From: Nanobdellota archaeon
GTDB lineage: Archaea; Nanobdellota; Nanobdellia; Woesearchaeales; GW2011-AR15
Direction of reading: 5' to 3'
Assembly: GCA_013335235.1 (NCBI GenBank)
Contig: JAAXVZ010000084.1
Span: 1-6,068 of the forward strand
Length of the DNA: 6,068 bases
Below the pieces are notes generated by a model. The model ran no database searches, was not told the origin of the DNA, and was given only the letters and a program-made list of their open reading frames with translations. Within the stretch, counting starts at the first letter, position 1; every line of letters starts with the position of its first letter. Shown one piece after another: positions 1-5,969 of the stretch. The position numbers and the translations under genes were made by a program.

Positions 1-1168
1 CTAGGACATATAATGACCTAGTGGTGTGCTCGGCCAGGATTCTATCAGTCAATGTCTGTGTAAGCCCGAGGGCCTTATGCAAATCTACATACTTTACTTT
101 TCCTCTAGCTTTTTTCACTATGTCTACCCATATCAGTTCAGATGCACTTTCTGTGCTACCTGCCTTGGCCAGATATTCTTTATAATCCCCCCACTGCCCG
201 TATGAGAATCCTGTTGTTTCAATCAAAGCCATTATATTAGCGACGCTAACTCCAATTTCATTAGATAGGTCCCTTATGAACTCACCGCTGATGGCTGCGT
301 TTTTCGCCTTTGCTATGATTGCCTGCTTAGCTTCGCCTATGGATTTGTGACCGGTTAAGTTTTCTTTATAGGTAAACCATTGTTGATAGGTGAAGCCAGT
401 CTCTTCGAAAAGCCGACGGGAGATTATATGGTTATCTATTTCCAACCTCTTAGCCAAGTCTTCCTGCTCGACACCGCGTATTGCGCAGTTCTTTGCGGTT
501 TCAACTAGATATGCTATCCCTTCATGATAGCTGAATCTCGATAGTTCTTTGCTACTCATCATCCAGGATGGCCTATGGTCAGCCAAAAACGTTTCTGCAT
601 CAACCCCAAACCTTACGTTTCTAAGCTCCTGATAGGTCCTATGCGTATGATCCTGTAACAGTGTCCTCAAGACCGTCACTGTGATTCCTAACATCTCTGC
701 TGCTTTCTCTTGTGGGACATTTGCAAATCCTAATCTAACGATCTCTTTCTTTAGATAATCCTTAACTTCATTCACTGAGTCGAACCGTTCAAGGTTGTCA
801 CCATAGGTAAACCAGTCTGCATAATTATATCCTGTCTCTCTCTTGACTAATTTCATAACTGCGTTCTCATTGACACAGAGATTAGATGAGAAATCTGCTT
901 TGGTAATCCTATTTTTTGCAGCCGCCTTGGCCTTCAGAGCAATATACGTCTCAACCTCTTTTATATTTTCACCGATACCTGAGTTGATTACACCATAATA
1001 AGCTCTCCATTCTAAAAAAGAGAAACCTGTTTTGCTCATTAATGCTGCTCTTGTGCTTGCACTGATCTGGAAAGTACTGCATATATCCTCCTCAGTTATA
1101 TTCCTCCTTTCCTTCACGCCTGTCCCAATCATATCTTTAATTCCTGCAAGGAGAAATGCTTCTGTGTC
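1..1168 (-). repeat. Three-unit super-repeat (units 10-12 and 13-15)
   Basis: Within the C-terminal part, units 10-11-12 and 13-14-15 repeat as blocks. Caps pair KTGFSFLEW with ETGFTYQQW (residues 695 and 905, 210 apart), ETGYNYADW with TTGFSYGQW (760 and 967, 207 apart), and HTHRTYQEL with HTTRSLYVL (His821 and His1028, 207 apart). In both blocks the third unit loses the Gly and Trp and gains the same H-T-x-R-(T/S) cap, which argues for duplication of a three-unit block. The second copy runs off the window. Confidence 0.6.
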
Positions 1169-3109
1169 AATTAAGCTGTGTTGACCGAATTTTTCAATCA
1201 CATAATGAAACCGTTGCCAATCCTGCAAATTATAACCGGTCTCACGAATGAATAATCTTAAGAGCATACCATATTCCATCTGCAGGAATTCTGAGATTCT
1301 ATGCTTATCCATCCCTGCTAATAGATTTTTTTTCACTTCTTGAACTGTACCGAGGATAATTTCAGAGAGCTGTGGACTGTATATTTCATCATTTGCTTTT
1401 TTAGCTCTGACATTTTTTTCTTTCTTTTGTCTCTTTGGCATTTCCCTGGCCATCTTCCCATACCTGCAAGCTTGCTGATATGTGATGCCCATCCTTTTCT
1501 TTAGCTCGTTCCTTATGATGTGGTCAGATACACCCATCTCTTCCATGAGCGAACGAAGGCTTACACCTGACTGCGCCGCGGCAAGAGACCTTGATAGCAC
1601 GTAATCTTCTGGAATATCCCCGCTCTTCAGCACACCTGATAAGATAAGCTTCCCATAATGCCCCATGTCCTCTAGTCCAAACCCATATTCCTGCTGCAAT
1701 GCGAGCGACATCACTGTCTTAGAAACACCTAGGACTTCTTCAAGCCTCTTGAATTCAATGTTGCCTTTTACAAAATTCCCGCCAGAAACTGTCCAAAGAT
1801 AAGGAATAACATCATCAGATATTCTCTTATCAACTGCCTGTGCATCTATCTTCCCTTCTTCATTGAATGCAGCGATTGCATAGGGATGCCTGCTTCTATA
1901 GAACATCAGGCCTGCGCCAAACCTGTCCCTGAAATCATCCTGGATCTTCTGCTGTGTCATGTGAAGTCTTCTTGAGATATCATTCTCAAAAAGTCCTTCA
2001 TCGACAAGCTCTTTGATCTGGAAAGCCACATATTCCTTGACAGCGCTTATATTCCTTGCCCTGCTTTTTTTTATGTGAAGCTTATAAGTCTGGTGGTCAA
2101 GCATGAGTATCCCTGTTTTCTCTTTTATGAACTGCCCTAGTACCTTTTTTGAAACACCATAGGATGCAGCAATCCGCTCTGGAGTCTTTCCTGCATAAAG
2201 GCTTGACAGGGCTTTATCGATATCGACCGGTTTCTCTGCATTTTTGCTTACCGCAAGCTTTGCAGATTTGGATCCACGTGCTGTTGTCCCAAAGCTTGTC
2301 TTGATCATCTGCTGCAGGATATGCCTATCGATATCTACAGACTCGCCGATATCTGCAAGGGAATCTCCGTCAACAAGCCTTTCCTGCACATAGCTCATGA
2401 AAGCATATCTGATTGAGGTATAATCTGGGTAATCTCCAGATTTATGGATCCTCCAGAATGAGTCAACCATATCTGCGTCCTTTCCTTCCTGCGCCAAGAT
2501 AAGGTTTCTCAGCAGAAATATCTCTTGATAGGCATACCCTGTTGTTTCGATCAAAGTTGCATCAATGATATGCTTTGGAAGCGTTATCTTTTGCTCAACT
2601 GTGTATGCGCGTGCACCTTCATTAAGTATCAATGACAATGCAGAGTTCGTCACCAATGTGTTTACTTCATCTTCGCTAACCCTTCCTTTTTCATGCAGCA
2701 GAGGATTGATAACACTCTTCCTTGACTTATAGAAACTGATACCAACACCATATACATCAGAGAAGATGACATTGACCTGGGAGCCTGTTATCCCAAGGTT
2801 TTCAGCTATCTTCTCTTTTTTAAGGCCTGAATCATGCATCTTCTTTATGGTCCTGGCTAAATAGTTCCATAATTCTTCCTTGCTTTTTGCCTCACTGGCA
2901 ATAATGTGCTCATAATATGTCTGCTGGCTATATGTATTGAACCCAGTCTTCCTTTCAAGAAGCTTTGATATGGAATTAGCATTGATTCCAAGCTTTGTCT
3001 CAAGATCATCATTGCTGGCGCCGCCTGCTATCAGATTCAATGCTGCAGCTACAAGATTGTCCTCATCCAGAGGAGCGCCGATAATCCTGTCAATGCCAGT
3101 CAATGCCAT
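1..3109 (-). CDS. Giant tandem helix-turn-helix-like repeat protein (C-terminus beyond window)
   Basis: I do not recognise this protein as a named family. The frame starts at ATG 3109 and stays open for 1036 codons to the window edge, so the C-terminus is missing. From about residue 17 it consists of some 15 consecutive units. Each has an amphipathic helix, then a short helix ending L-G-(I/V), a turn (often S/T), a second helix (V/I..LL) and a cap with (E/K)TG(F/Y).(Y/F)..W..Y. The Gly of this cap falls at residues 56, 121, 191, 274, 333, 398, 476, 541, 625, 695, 760, 905 and 967; degenerate caps (no Gly) lie near 823 and 1030. The pattern resembles AraC-type HTH helices (A..LG.S...L...F...TG.S), so DNA binding is inferred, not shown. 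No signal peptide, membrane segment or enzymatic motif is visible. It follows the membrane gene after 2 nt, with no clear Shine-Dalgarno, suggesting translational coupling. Confidence 0.85.
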   Translation of the reverse strand, partial: MALTGIDRIIGAPLDEDNLVAAALNLIAGGASNDDLETKLGINANSISKLLERKTGFNTYSQQTYYEHIIASEAKSKEELWNYLARTIKKMHDSGLKKEKIAENLGITGSQVNVIFSDVYGVGISFYKSRKSVINPLLHEKGRVSEDEVNTLVTNSALSLILNEGARAYTVEQKITLPKHIIDATLIETTGYAYQEIFLLRNLILAQEGKDADMVDSFWRIHKSGDYPDYTSIRYAFMSYVQERLVDGDSLADIGESVDIDRHILQQMIKTSFGTTARGSKSAKLAVSKNAEKPVDIDKALSSLYAGKTPERIAASYGVSKKVLGQFIKEKTGILMLDHQTYKLHIKKSRARNISAVKEYVAFQIKELVDEGLFENDISRRLHMTQQKIQDDFRDRFGAGLMFYRSRHPYAIAAFNEEGKIDAQAVDKRISDDVIPYLWTVSGGNFVKGNIEFKRLEEVLGVSKTVMSLALQQEYGFGLEDMGHYGKLILSGVLKSGDIPEDYVLSRSLAAAQSGVSLRSLMEEMGVSDHIIRNELKKRMGITYQQACRYGKMAREMPKRQKKEKNVRAKKANDEIYSPQLSEIILGTVQEVKKNLLAGMDKHRISEFLQMEYGMLLRLFIRETGYNLQDWQRFHYVIEKFGQHSLIDTEAFLLAGIKDMIGTGVKERRNITEEDICSTFQISASTRAALMSKTGFSFLEWRAYYGVINSGIGENIKEVETYIALKAKAAAKNRITKADFSSNLCVNENAVMKLVKRETGYNYADWFTYGDNLERFDSVNEVKDYLKKEIVRLGFANVPQEKAAEMLGITVTVLRTLLQDHTHRTYQELRNVRFGVDAETFLADHRPSWMMSSKELSRFSYHEGIAYLVETAKNCAIRGVEQEDLAKRLEIDNHIISRRLFEETGFTYQQWFTYKENLTGHKSIGEAKQAIIAKAKNAAISGEFIRDLSNEIGVSVANIMALIETTGFSYGQWGDYKEYLAKAGSTESASELIWVDIVKKARGKVKYVDLHKALGLTQTLTDRILAEHTTRSLYVL
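1397..1435 (-). other. Basic linker between the two halves of the repeat protein
   Basis: Residues 559-571 of the repeat protein carry 8 Lys/Arg in 13 positions (KRQKKEKNVRAKK). They lie between unit 8 and unit 9 where a cap-to-cap distance of 84 residues leaves room for a linker. A flexible, nucleic-acid-contacting hinge is a plausible role but is inferred from charge only. Codon usage and Trp content change across it. Confidence 0.55.
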
Positions 3110-3111
3110 CT

Positions 3112-3642
3112 TCAAAACAACGCAAGCACATTCCCTATCAGCATATATGCAACAACTGCAGTCGCTATGTTGCTAAGCCGAAAGCCTATACGCTCAAGGC
3201 TGATAGTGCCGGTGAAAACAAAGGAAAACAGATATTCGGATACATACCTGAGGATATATAGGCAAATCCCAAGGAGCGTGAACTCTATGCTGTGAAAAAA
3301 GCTGGCGGCTATGCAAAATAGGACAAAGATCGGCTGCTTGCTGAAATGCGCTGGGCTCTGCAGCCCCAATGCTAACCTGGCGACAAAAGCGTATGCCAAA
3401 AAAATCAGACCATACACGATTCCGCCAAAATATGAATTGATAAACATCCCCAAAAAGTGGAAGTCAAAAGGTATATCATGCCCTAAAGTGAGCCTCAGTC
3501 TGAGATACATCATGTCCAGCACGATTATTGCGCTGAGCAGGAACAGCTTGAAATGGAATATTGGCAGAACTAATAAGAAGAGCAGGTAGAATATGTGCTT
3601 TGGCTCAAATCTGTGCACTATAATATTCTTAAATTTGTGCAT
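3112..3642 (-). CDS. Small polytopic membrane protein, function unknown
   Basis: Not recognised as a named family. With the start at ATG 3642 the product is 176 residues with about six hydrophobic segments near 17-31, 33-47, 63-88, 105-120, 121-142 and 157-176. A polar loop with the sequence LGHDIPFDFHF leads into the third, which is glycine-rich (YFGGIVYG) and suggests close helix packing. There is no cleavable signal or soluble domain. An ATG 33 nt further upstream (3675) gives 187 residues, but it lies directly beside the TATA box and its 11 extra codons would overlap the core promoter. The TATA centre is 26-27 nt before ATG 3642, so I prefer 3642 as a leaderless start. The gene ends in TGA two bases before the giant repeat gene and should be its operon partner. 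A small transporter or MreD/S-component-like membrane protein is conceivable but unsupported. Confidence 0.75.
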   Translation of the reverse strand: MHKFKNIIVHRFEPKHIFYLLFLLVLPIFHFKLFLLSAIIVLDMMYLRLRLTLGHDIPFDFHFLGMFINSYFGGIVYGLIFLAYAFVARLALGLQSPAHFSKQPIFVLFCIAASFFHSIEFTLLGICLYILRYVSEYLFSFVFTGTISLERIGFRLSNIATAVVAYMLIGNVLALF

Positions 3643-3662
3643 AATTACTACTAATAAGTAAC

Positions 3663-3699
3663 ACTTTATAAACATTACGCATTTTTATCACTATAAAGT
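3663..3699. repeat. 8-bp inverted repeat overlapping the operon TATA box
   Basis: ACTTTATA at 3663-3670 and TATAAAGT at 3692-3699 are perfect inverted copies separated by 21 bp (29 bp centre to centre, nearly three helical turns). The left arm overlaps the TATA box. It could be an operator for a dimeric regulator, paired TATA elements, or chance in AT-rich DNA. Confidence 0.3.
3665..3672 (-). promoter_or_regulatory. TATA box of the membrane protein / repeat protein operon
   Basis: TTTATAAA matches the archaeal TATA-box consensus. Its centre is 26-27 nt upstream of ATG 3642, the usual distance to the transcription start, so the mRNA would be leaderless. No strong purine-rich BRE is evident just upstream. 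The site lies in the only gap before a two-gene minus-strand unit. Confidence 0.6.
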
Positions 3700-3702
3700 A
3701 AC

Positions 3703-3734
3703 TAAAATAAATAATAAGTTGTATAATTAAAAAA
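3703..3734 (-). terminator. Possible oligo-T terminator after the aldolase gene
   Basis: Read on the minus strand, six T residues (3734-3729) run into the TAA stop of the aldolase gene and are followed by a T-rich stretch (TTATTATTTATTTTAG, to about 3703). Archaeal RNA polymerase terminates at such T-tracts without a hairpin. Placement before the next minus-strand promoter fits, but the composition is also just AT-rich. Confidence 0.35.
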
Positions 3735-4302
3735 GTGATTTTAGTGTAGATTCTGCCAAATCCAGGTTCCTTCCAAAAACCACAACCCCTTCCTCATGCC
3801 CGAGCATGATGAAAACACCTTTCTTCGCAACATCTGTCTCAGAAAACAAGCGTTTGACTTCATATCCCATCTCTGGTGTCCCATAGCTGATGTCTTCCCT
3901 TGCAGCAGGCACTCTCCCTTTCAGCCTCTCCCACATTTCCTTGCTGTGGACATGTATCACCGCATTTATGTTTGGATCTGATTCATAGACTGCCGCATGG
4001 GTAAGGGACTCAGAAGACGCCTTGGCTGGTCCCTCGCAAAGCAGCCAGTTCTTATCAAAGTCATAGTCTAATACCCTGGTGAAATGCTGCTGGCCTGCCC
4101 TGGCCACACCACCTGTCGCGCTGCCGCTGATGATGAACTTCTTTTCACGGATGCTAATATTACCGAATCCGATGCCATCAGGATATGTGCCAATCAGACC
4201 CATATCAAAAACCCTGTTCCTTGCAGCAATCAGCTCACTGATATTCGCCGTAAGCCTTGATCTTTTCCAGTCACAAGTGAACTTGATATAGCCTTCTTCC
4301 AC
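3727..4302 (-). CDS. Class II aldolase/adducin family protein, probable sugar-phosphate aldolase
   Basis: A 191-residue zinc-dependent class II aldolase family member, slightly shorter than FucA (about 215). Visible motifs are GFGNIS (residues 45-50) and SGSATGG (59-65) for phosphate binding, SSE with the likely catalytic Glu98, and HVH with zinc ligands His117 and His119. EMGYEV (144-149) follows, then His169 in GHEEG as the third zinc ligand. The usual HHG at that last site is replaced by HEEG, which I believe marks a distinct subgroup of short family members. The C-terminal tail of FucA is absent. The start is GTG 4302: the frame is open back to a TAA at 4344 but holds no ATG. A nearby mtnA suggests it cleaves methylthioribulose- or deoxyribulose-1-phosphate to dihydroxyacetone phosphate and an aldehyde. 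Dehydration (MtnB) or fuculose-1-phosphate cleavage are alternatives. Family certain, substrate inferred. Confidence 0.88.
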   Translation of the reverse strand: MEEGYIKFTCDWKRSRLTANISELIAARNRVFDMGLIGTYPDGIGFGNISIREKKFIISGSATGGVARAGQQHFTRVLDYDFDKNWLLCEGPAKASSESLTHAAVYESDPNINAVIHVHSKEMWERLKGRVPAAREDISYGTPEMGYEVKRLFSETDVAKKGVFIMLGHEEGVVVFGRNLDLAESTLKSLF

Positions 4303-4324
4303 AAATAAAGCAAAATAGCATGAA

Positions 4325-4333
4325 ATTAAATAA
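4325..4333 (-). promoter_or_regulatory. Possible TATA box for the aldolase gene
   Basis: TTATTTAAT on the minus strand is centred 27 nt before GTG 4302, consistent with a leaderless start. The stronger element at 4347-4359 could also be read in this direction, giving a start near 4325 and a 5' leader of about 23 nt without a Shine-Dalgarno. The two cannot be separated by eye. Confidence 0.35.
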
Positions 4334-4346
4334 CTAATCGCTTAGA

Positions 4347-4359
4347 TTTAAATATAAAA
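4347..4359 (+). promoter_or_regulatory. TATA box for the 4379 gene (leaderless)
   Basis: TTTAAATATAAAA is a near-ideal archaeal TATA element. The centre of its TTTAAATATA core is about 27 nt upstream of ATG 4379, placing the transcription start at the start codon. There is no Shine-Dalgarno in the gap. Because the element is nearly symmetric it may also serve the divergent aldolase gene. Confidence 0.6.
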
Positions 4360-4378
4360 CATAATAGCAACAGATAAA

Positions 4379-5026
4379 ATGCCCACCATGACAATCTATA
4401 ATCTGGAGAATCTGCCATTAATGGAACCTTCAAGACCTGAAGATGCCCTTTACCTGAAACTGTCAGACGCAAGCAATGTCACTTCAGACCTGATAATAGC
4501 TGTGCAAAAGTCAAATCTGAATAGTGACAGGTCAGATCTTTCAAGGTATTTCCCTGCTGTATGTGCAGTTAGTCTCCAGGATTTTGCAACTGCAGGTGTT
4601 GTGCTCCAGTGGGATATCAATTCCCGCCAGGTGATGAACATAGGCATGAGCCATCCAAGATCAGAAACAATTATCGACACAGTGAGGACAGCGCACGCAA
4701 AGACTTACCAGGAAGCGGTCAGGATGGCTGACCTGATCCCCTGGTCAGGTACGCATGAGAGGAATTCAAGATATGCCTTTGTCGATATCAGCGAGCCATG
4801 CAGCTTGGGCAACATCGAACAGGTTTCAGAGCAGTGCAGATTATACAATTCCATGAAGGGAGACAAGCTGGATAGCCTTGGCATCAGAGGGTATTCTCTG
4901 ATAAGGCATGAGATTCAGCCAACACGGCCCGATCAGGCTTACCTGGTGATGGACATGCATAATAACCTTGTCATAGCAATACATAATGCCGCATATCACC
5001 CTACACCGCTGGATATAATCAGATAA
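4379..5026 (+). CDS. Hypothetical soluble protein, 215 residues
   Basis: I do not recognise the family. The product is a soluble protein with no signal peptide, membrane segment or tandem repeat. Hydrophobic beta-like strands alternate with polar loops (SDLIIAVQ near 36-43, GVVLQWDI near 73-80, QAYLVMDMHNNLVIAI near 186-201), with a helical stretch near 97-120. Three Cys (62, 141, 153) do not form a metal-binding pattern. The two halves could be related alpha/beta domains, but I cannot align them. The ATG at 4379 is chosen because the TATA box is 27 nt upstream; Met4 is a nearby alternative. It is the only plus-strand gene, divergent from the aldolase and overlapping the end of mtnA by 8 bp (5019-5026), and so it separates two genes expected to work together. 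A role in the same salvage pathway is possible but unsupported. Confidence 0.72.
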   Translation: MPTMTIYNLENLPLMEPSRPEDALYLKLSDASNVTSDLIIAVQKSNLNSDRSDLSRYFPAVCAVSLQDFATAGVVLQWDINSRQVMNIGMSHPRSETIIDTVRTAHAKTYQEAVRMADLIPWSGTHERNSRYAFVDISEPCSLGNIEQVSEQCRLYNSMKGDKLDSLGIRGYSLIRHEIQPTRPDQAYLVMDMHNNLVIAIHNAAYHPTPLDIIR

Positions 5027-5954
5027 GGTTGATATCTCCTGGCTTGCTTATCCCTTTTTCTGTTATCAGCCCTGTCACAAGCCTTGCAGGAGTCACATCA
5101 AACCCATAGTTCTCTGCGCGGGACTTATCCGGCGTCAGCTTTATCCTCACCAATTTCGATTCTGAATTCAAGCCATGGACATAATGTATCTCATCCTCTG
5201 ACCTGAGCTCTATCGGAACTTCACTTCCATGTTTCATGCTCCAATCAACAGTCGATGTCGGCATGGCTGCATAGAAGGGTATTCCATTGTCTTTTGCAGC
5301 AAGCGCCTTCAGATATGTCCCGATCTTATTTGTGACATCGCCATTTGCAGTGACCCTGTCTGAGCCTACAATCACTATATCTACTTTCCCAACCTGCATG
5401 AGATGTCCTCCGGTATTATCAGGGATGATTGTATGTGGAATGCCCTCTTCTCCAAGTTCCCACGCAGTCAGCATGCCCTGGTTTCTTGGCCTGGTCTCAT
5501 CTACCCAGACATGTAGTTTCATGCCTTTTTCCGCTGCAACATATATCGGCGCTGTGGCTGTTCCATAATCGACACATGCAAGCCAGCCAGCATTGCAGTG
5601 CGTGAGTATGTTCACACTTCCTTTTTTCTTAGCAATCTCTTTTAGCATCAAATACCCATGCTCTCCAATCTGCCTGCATCTTTGAATGGATTCTTTCCTG
5701 AGGAGTTCTGCATTTGAAAAAGCTGTTTTTGCTTTTTCAGCAAATGCGTTGAGTTGGCTTATCTTTTTCAATTGGATGTCAACTGCCCACGTAAGATCGA
5801 TTGCCGTCGGTCTAGCATTCCGTAGTATTGCCGAAAGCCTAGTCAGGTCCTGCTCATCCTTTGCCTCTTTTACAGCAAGATGCATCCCATATGCTGCTGC
5901 AACTCCGATCAATGGCGCTCCGCGGACGTGCATGTCCCTGATTGCAGATACCAT
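5019..5954 (-). CDS. mtnA: Methylthioribose-1-phosphate isomerase, main part, interrupted upstream by an in-frame TGA
   Basis: MtnA of the eIF2B-like fold interconverts 5-methylthioribose-1-phosphate and 5-methylthioribulose-1-phosphate; some members also act on 5-deoxyribose-1-phosphate. From ATG 5954 the product has 311 residues. It holds MHVRGAPLIG (8-17, RGAP substrate loop), HCNAG with catalytic Cys120, HVWVDETRPRNQG (148-160), DNTGGHLM (179-186), GSDR with catalytic Asp199, NGDVTNKIGTY (204-214) and the C-terminal DVTPARLVTGLITE. These separate it from translation factor aIF2B and ribose-1,5-bisphosphate isomerase. Typical MtnA has about 345-360 residues, and the missing N-terminal strands are encoded in frame upstream (5967-6068) beyond a TGA. 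ATG 5954 has a well-placed Shine-Dalgarno, so this part may be translated on its own. Whether it folds and is active without the N-terminus is unknown. Its stop lies inside the convergent gene's end. Confidence 0.9.
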   Translation of the reverse strand: MVSAIRDMHVRGAPLIGVAAAYGMHLAVKEAKDEQDLTRLSAILRNARPTAIDLTWAVDIQLKKISQLNAFAEKAKTAFSNAELLRKESIQRCRQIGEHGYLMLKEIAKKKGSVNILTHCNAGWLACVDYGTATAPIYVAAEKGMKLHVWVDETRPRNQGMLTAWELGEEGIPHTIIPDNTGGHLMQVGKVDIVIVGSDRVTANGDVTNKIGTYLKALAAKDNGIPFYAAMPTSTVDWSMKHGSEVPIELRSEDEIHYVHGLNSESKLVRIKLTPDKSRAENYGFDVTPARLVTGLITEKGISKPGDINLI

Positions 5955-5962
5955 CTCATCAA

Positions 5963-5969
5963 ATCACCT
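5963..5969 (-). promoter_or_regulatory. Shine-Dalgarno overlapping the in-frame TGA of mtnA
   Basis: AGGTGAT, a 7-nt match to the usual 16S 3' end complement, ends 8 nt before ATG 5954. The TGA stop (5966-5964) lies inside it. A ribosome stopping here would sit directly on a restart site, as in coupled genes. It decides 5954 as the start of the downstream product if the TGA is real. Confidence 0.5.

Larger units (their letters stand above)
1..3061 (-). repeat. Array of about 15 divergent protein repeat units
   Basis: Repetition is at protein level, not DNA level. Approximate unit limits in residues are 17-71, 77-136, 148-205, 231-285, 296-346, 354-413, 424-490, 500-555, 580-640, 648-710, 717-774, 779-835, 862-919, 924-981 and 987 onward. 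Spacing between successive cap positions is 59 to 84 residues, mean about 70. Units 4, 7 and 12 are the most degenerate; units 9, 10, 11, 13 and 14 share the cap TG(F/Y)...W. Few exact DNA words are shared: ATAGGTAAACCA at 368-379 and 803-814 (plus strand), encoding the W-F/T-T-Y cap of units 13 and 11, is the clearest. This indicates old duplications under amino-acid selection. Boundaries were set by eye. Confidence 0.75.

Noticed and set aside
1..3109. CRISPR array or DNA satellite as the cause of the repetition
   Set aside because: Identity is in amino-acid pattern only; unit lengths vary and shared DNA words are about 12 bp.
2937..3176. Plus-strand open frames opposite the repeat, membrane, aldolase and mtnA genes (for example 2937-3176, 3311-3589, 4079-4291, 5287-5568, 5686-5994)
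   Set aside because: They have no recognisable protein features, lie wholly or almost wholly opposite convincing genes, and lack promoters; they are antisense shadows.
4319..4321. ATG at 4321 as start of the aldolase
   Set aside because: It is 19 nt from GTG 4302 and so out of frame with the aldolase motifs.
5055..5059. T5 run on the plus strand as terminator of the 4379 gene
   Set aside because: It lies inside mtnA coding sequence, is short and has no other support.
5019..5954. Annotation as translation initiation factor aIF2B or ribose-1,5-bisphosphate isomerase
   Set aside because: The motifs HCNAG, HVWVDETRP, GSDR and NGDVTNKIGTY are those of MtnA.
5964..5966. Genome-wide recoding of TGA (as Trp or Gly)
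   Set aside because: TGA ends the membrane gene and mtnA, no other in-frame TGA occurs in more than 1700 codons, and Trp is encoded by TGG throughout.
5964..5966. TGA as selenocysteine in MtnA
   Set aside because: The site is outside the catalytic residues and the family normally has Thr or similar there, not Cys. No supporting element could be identified.
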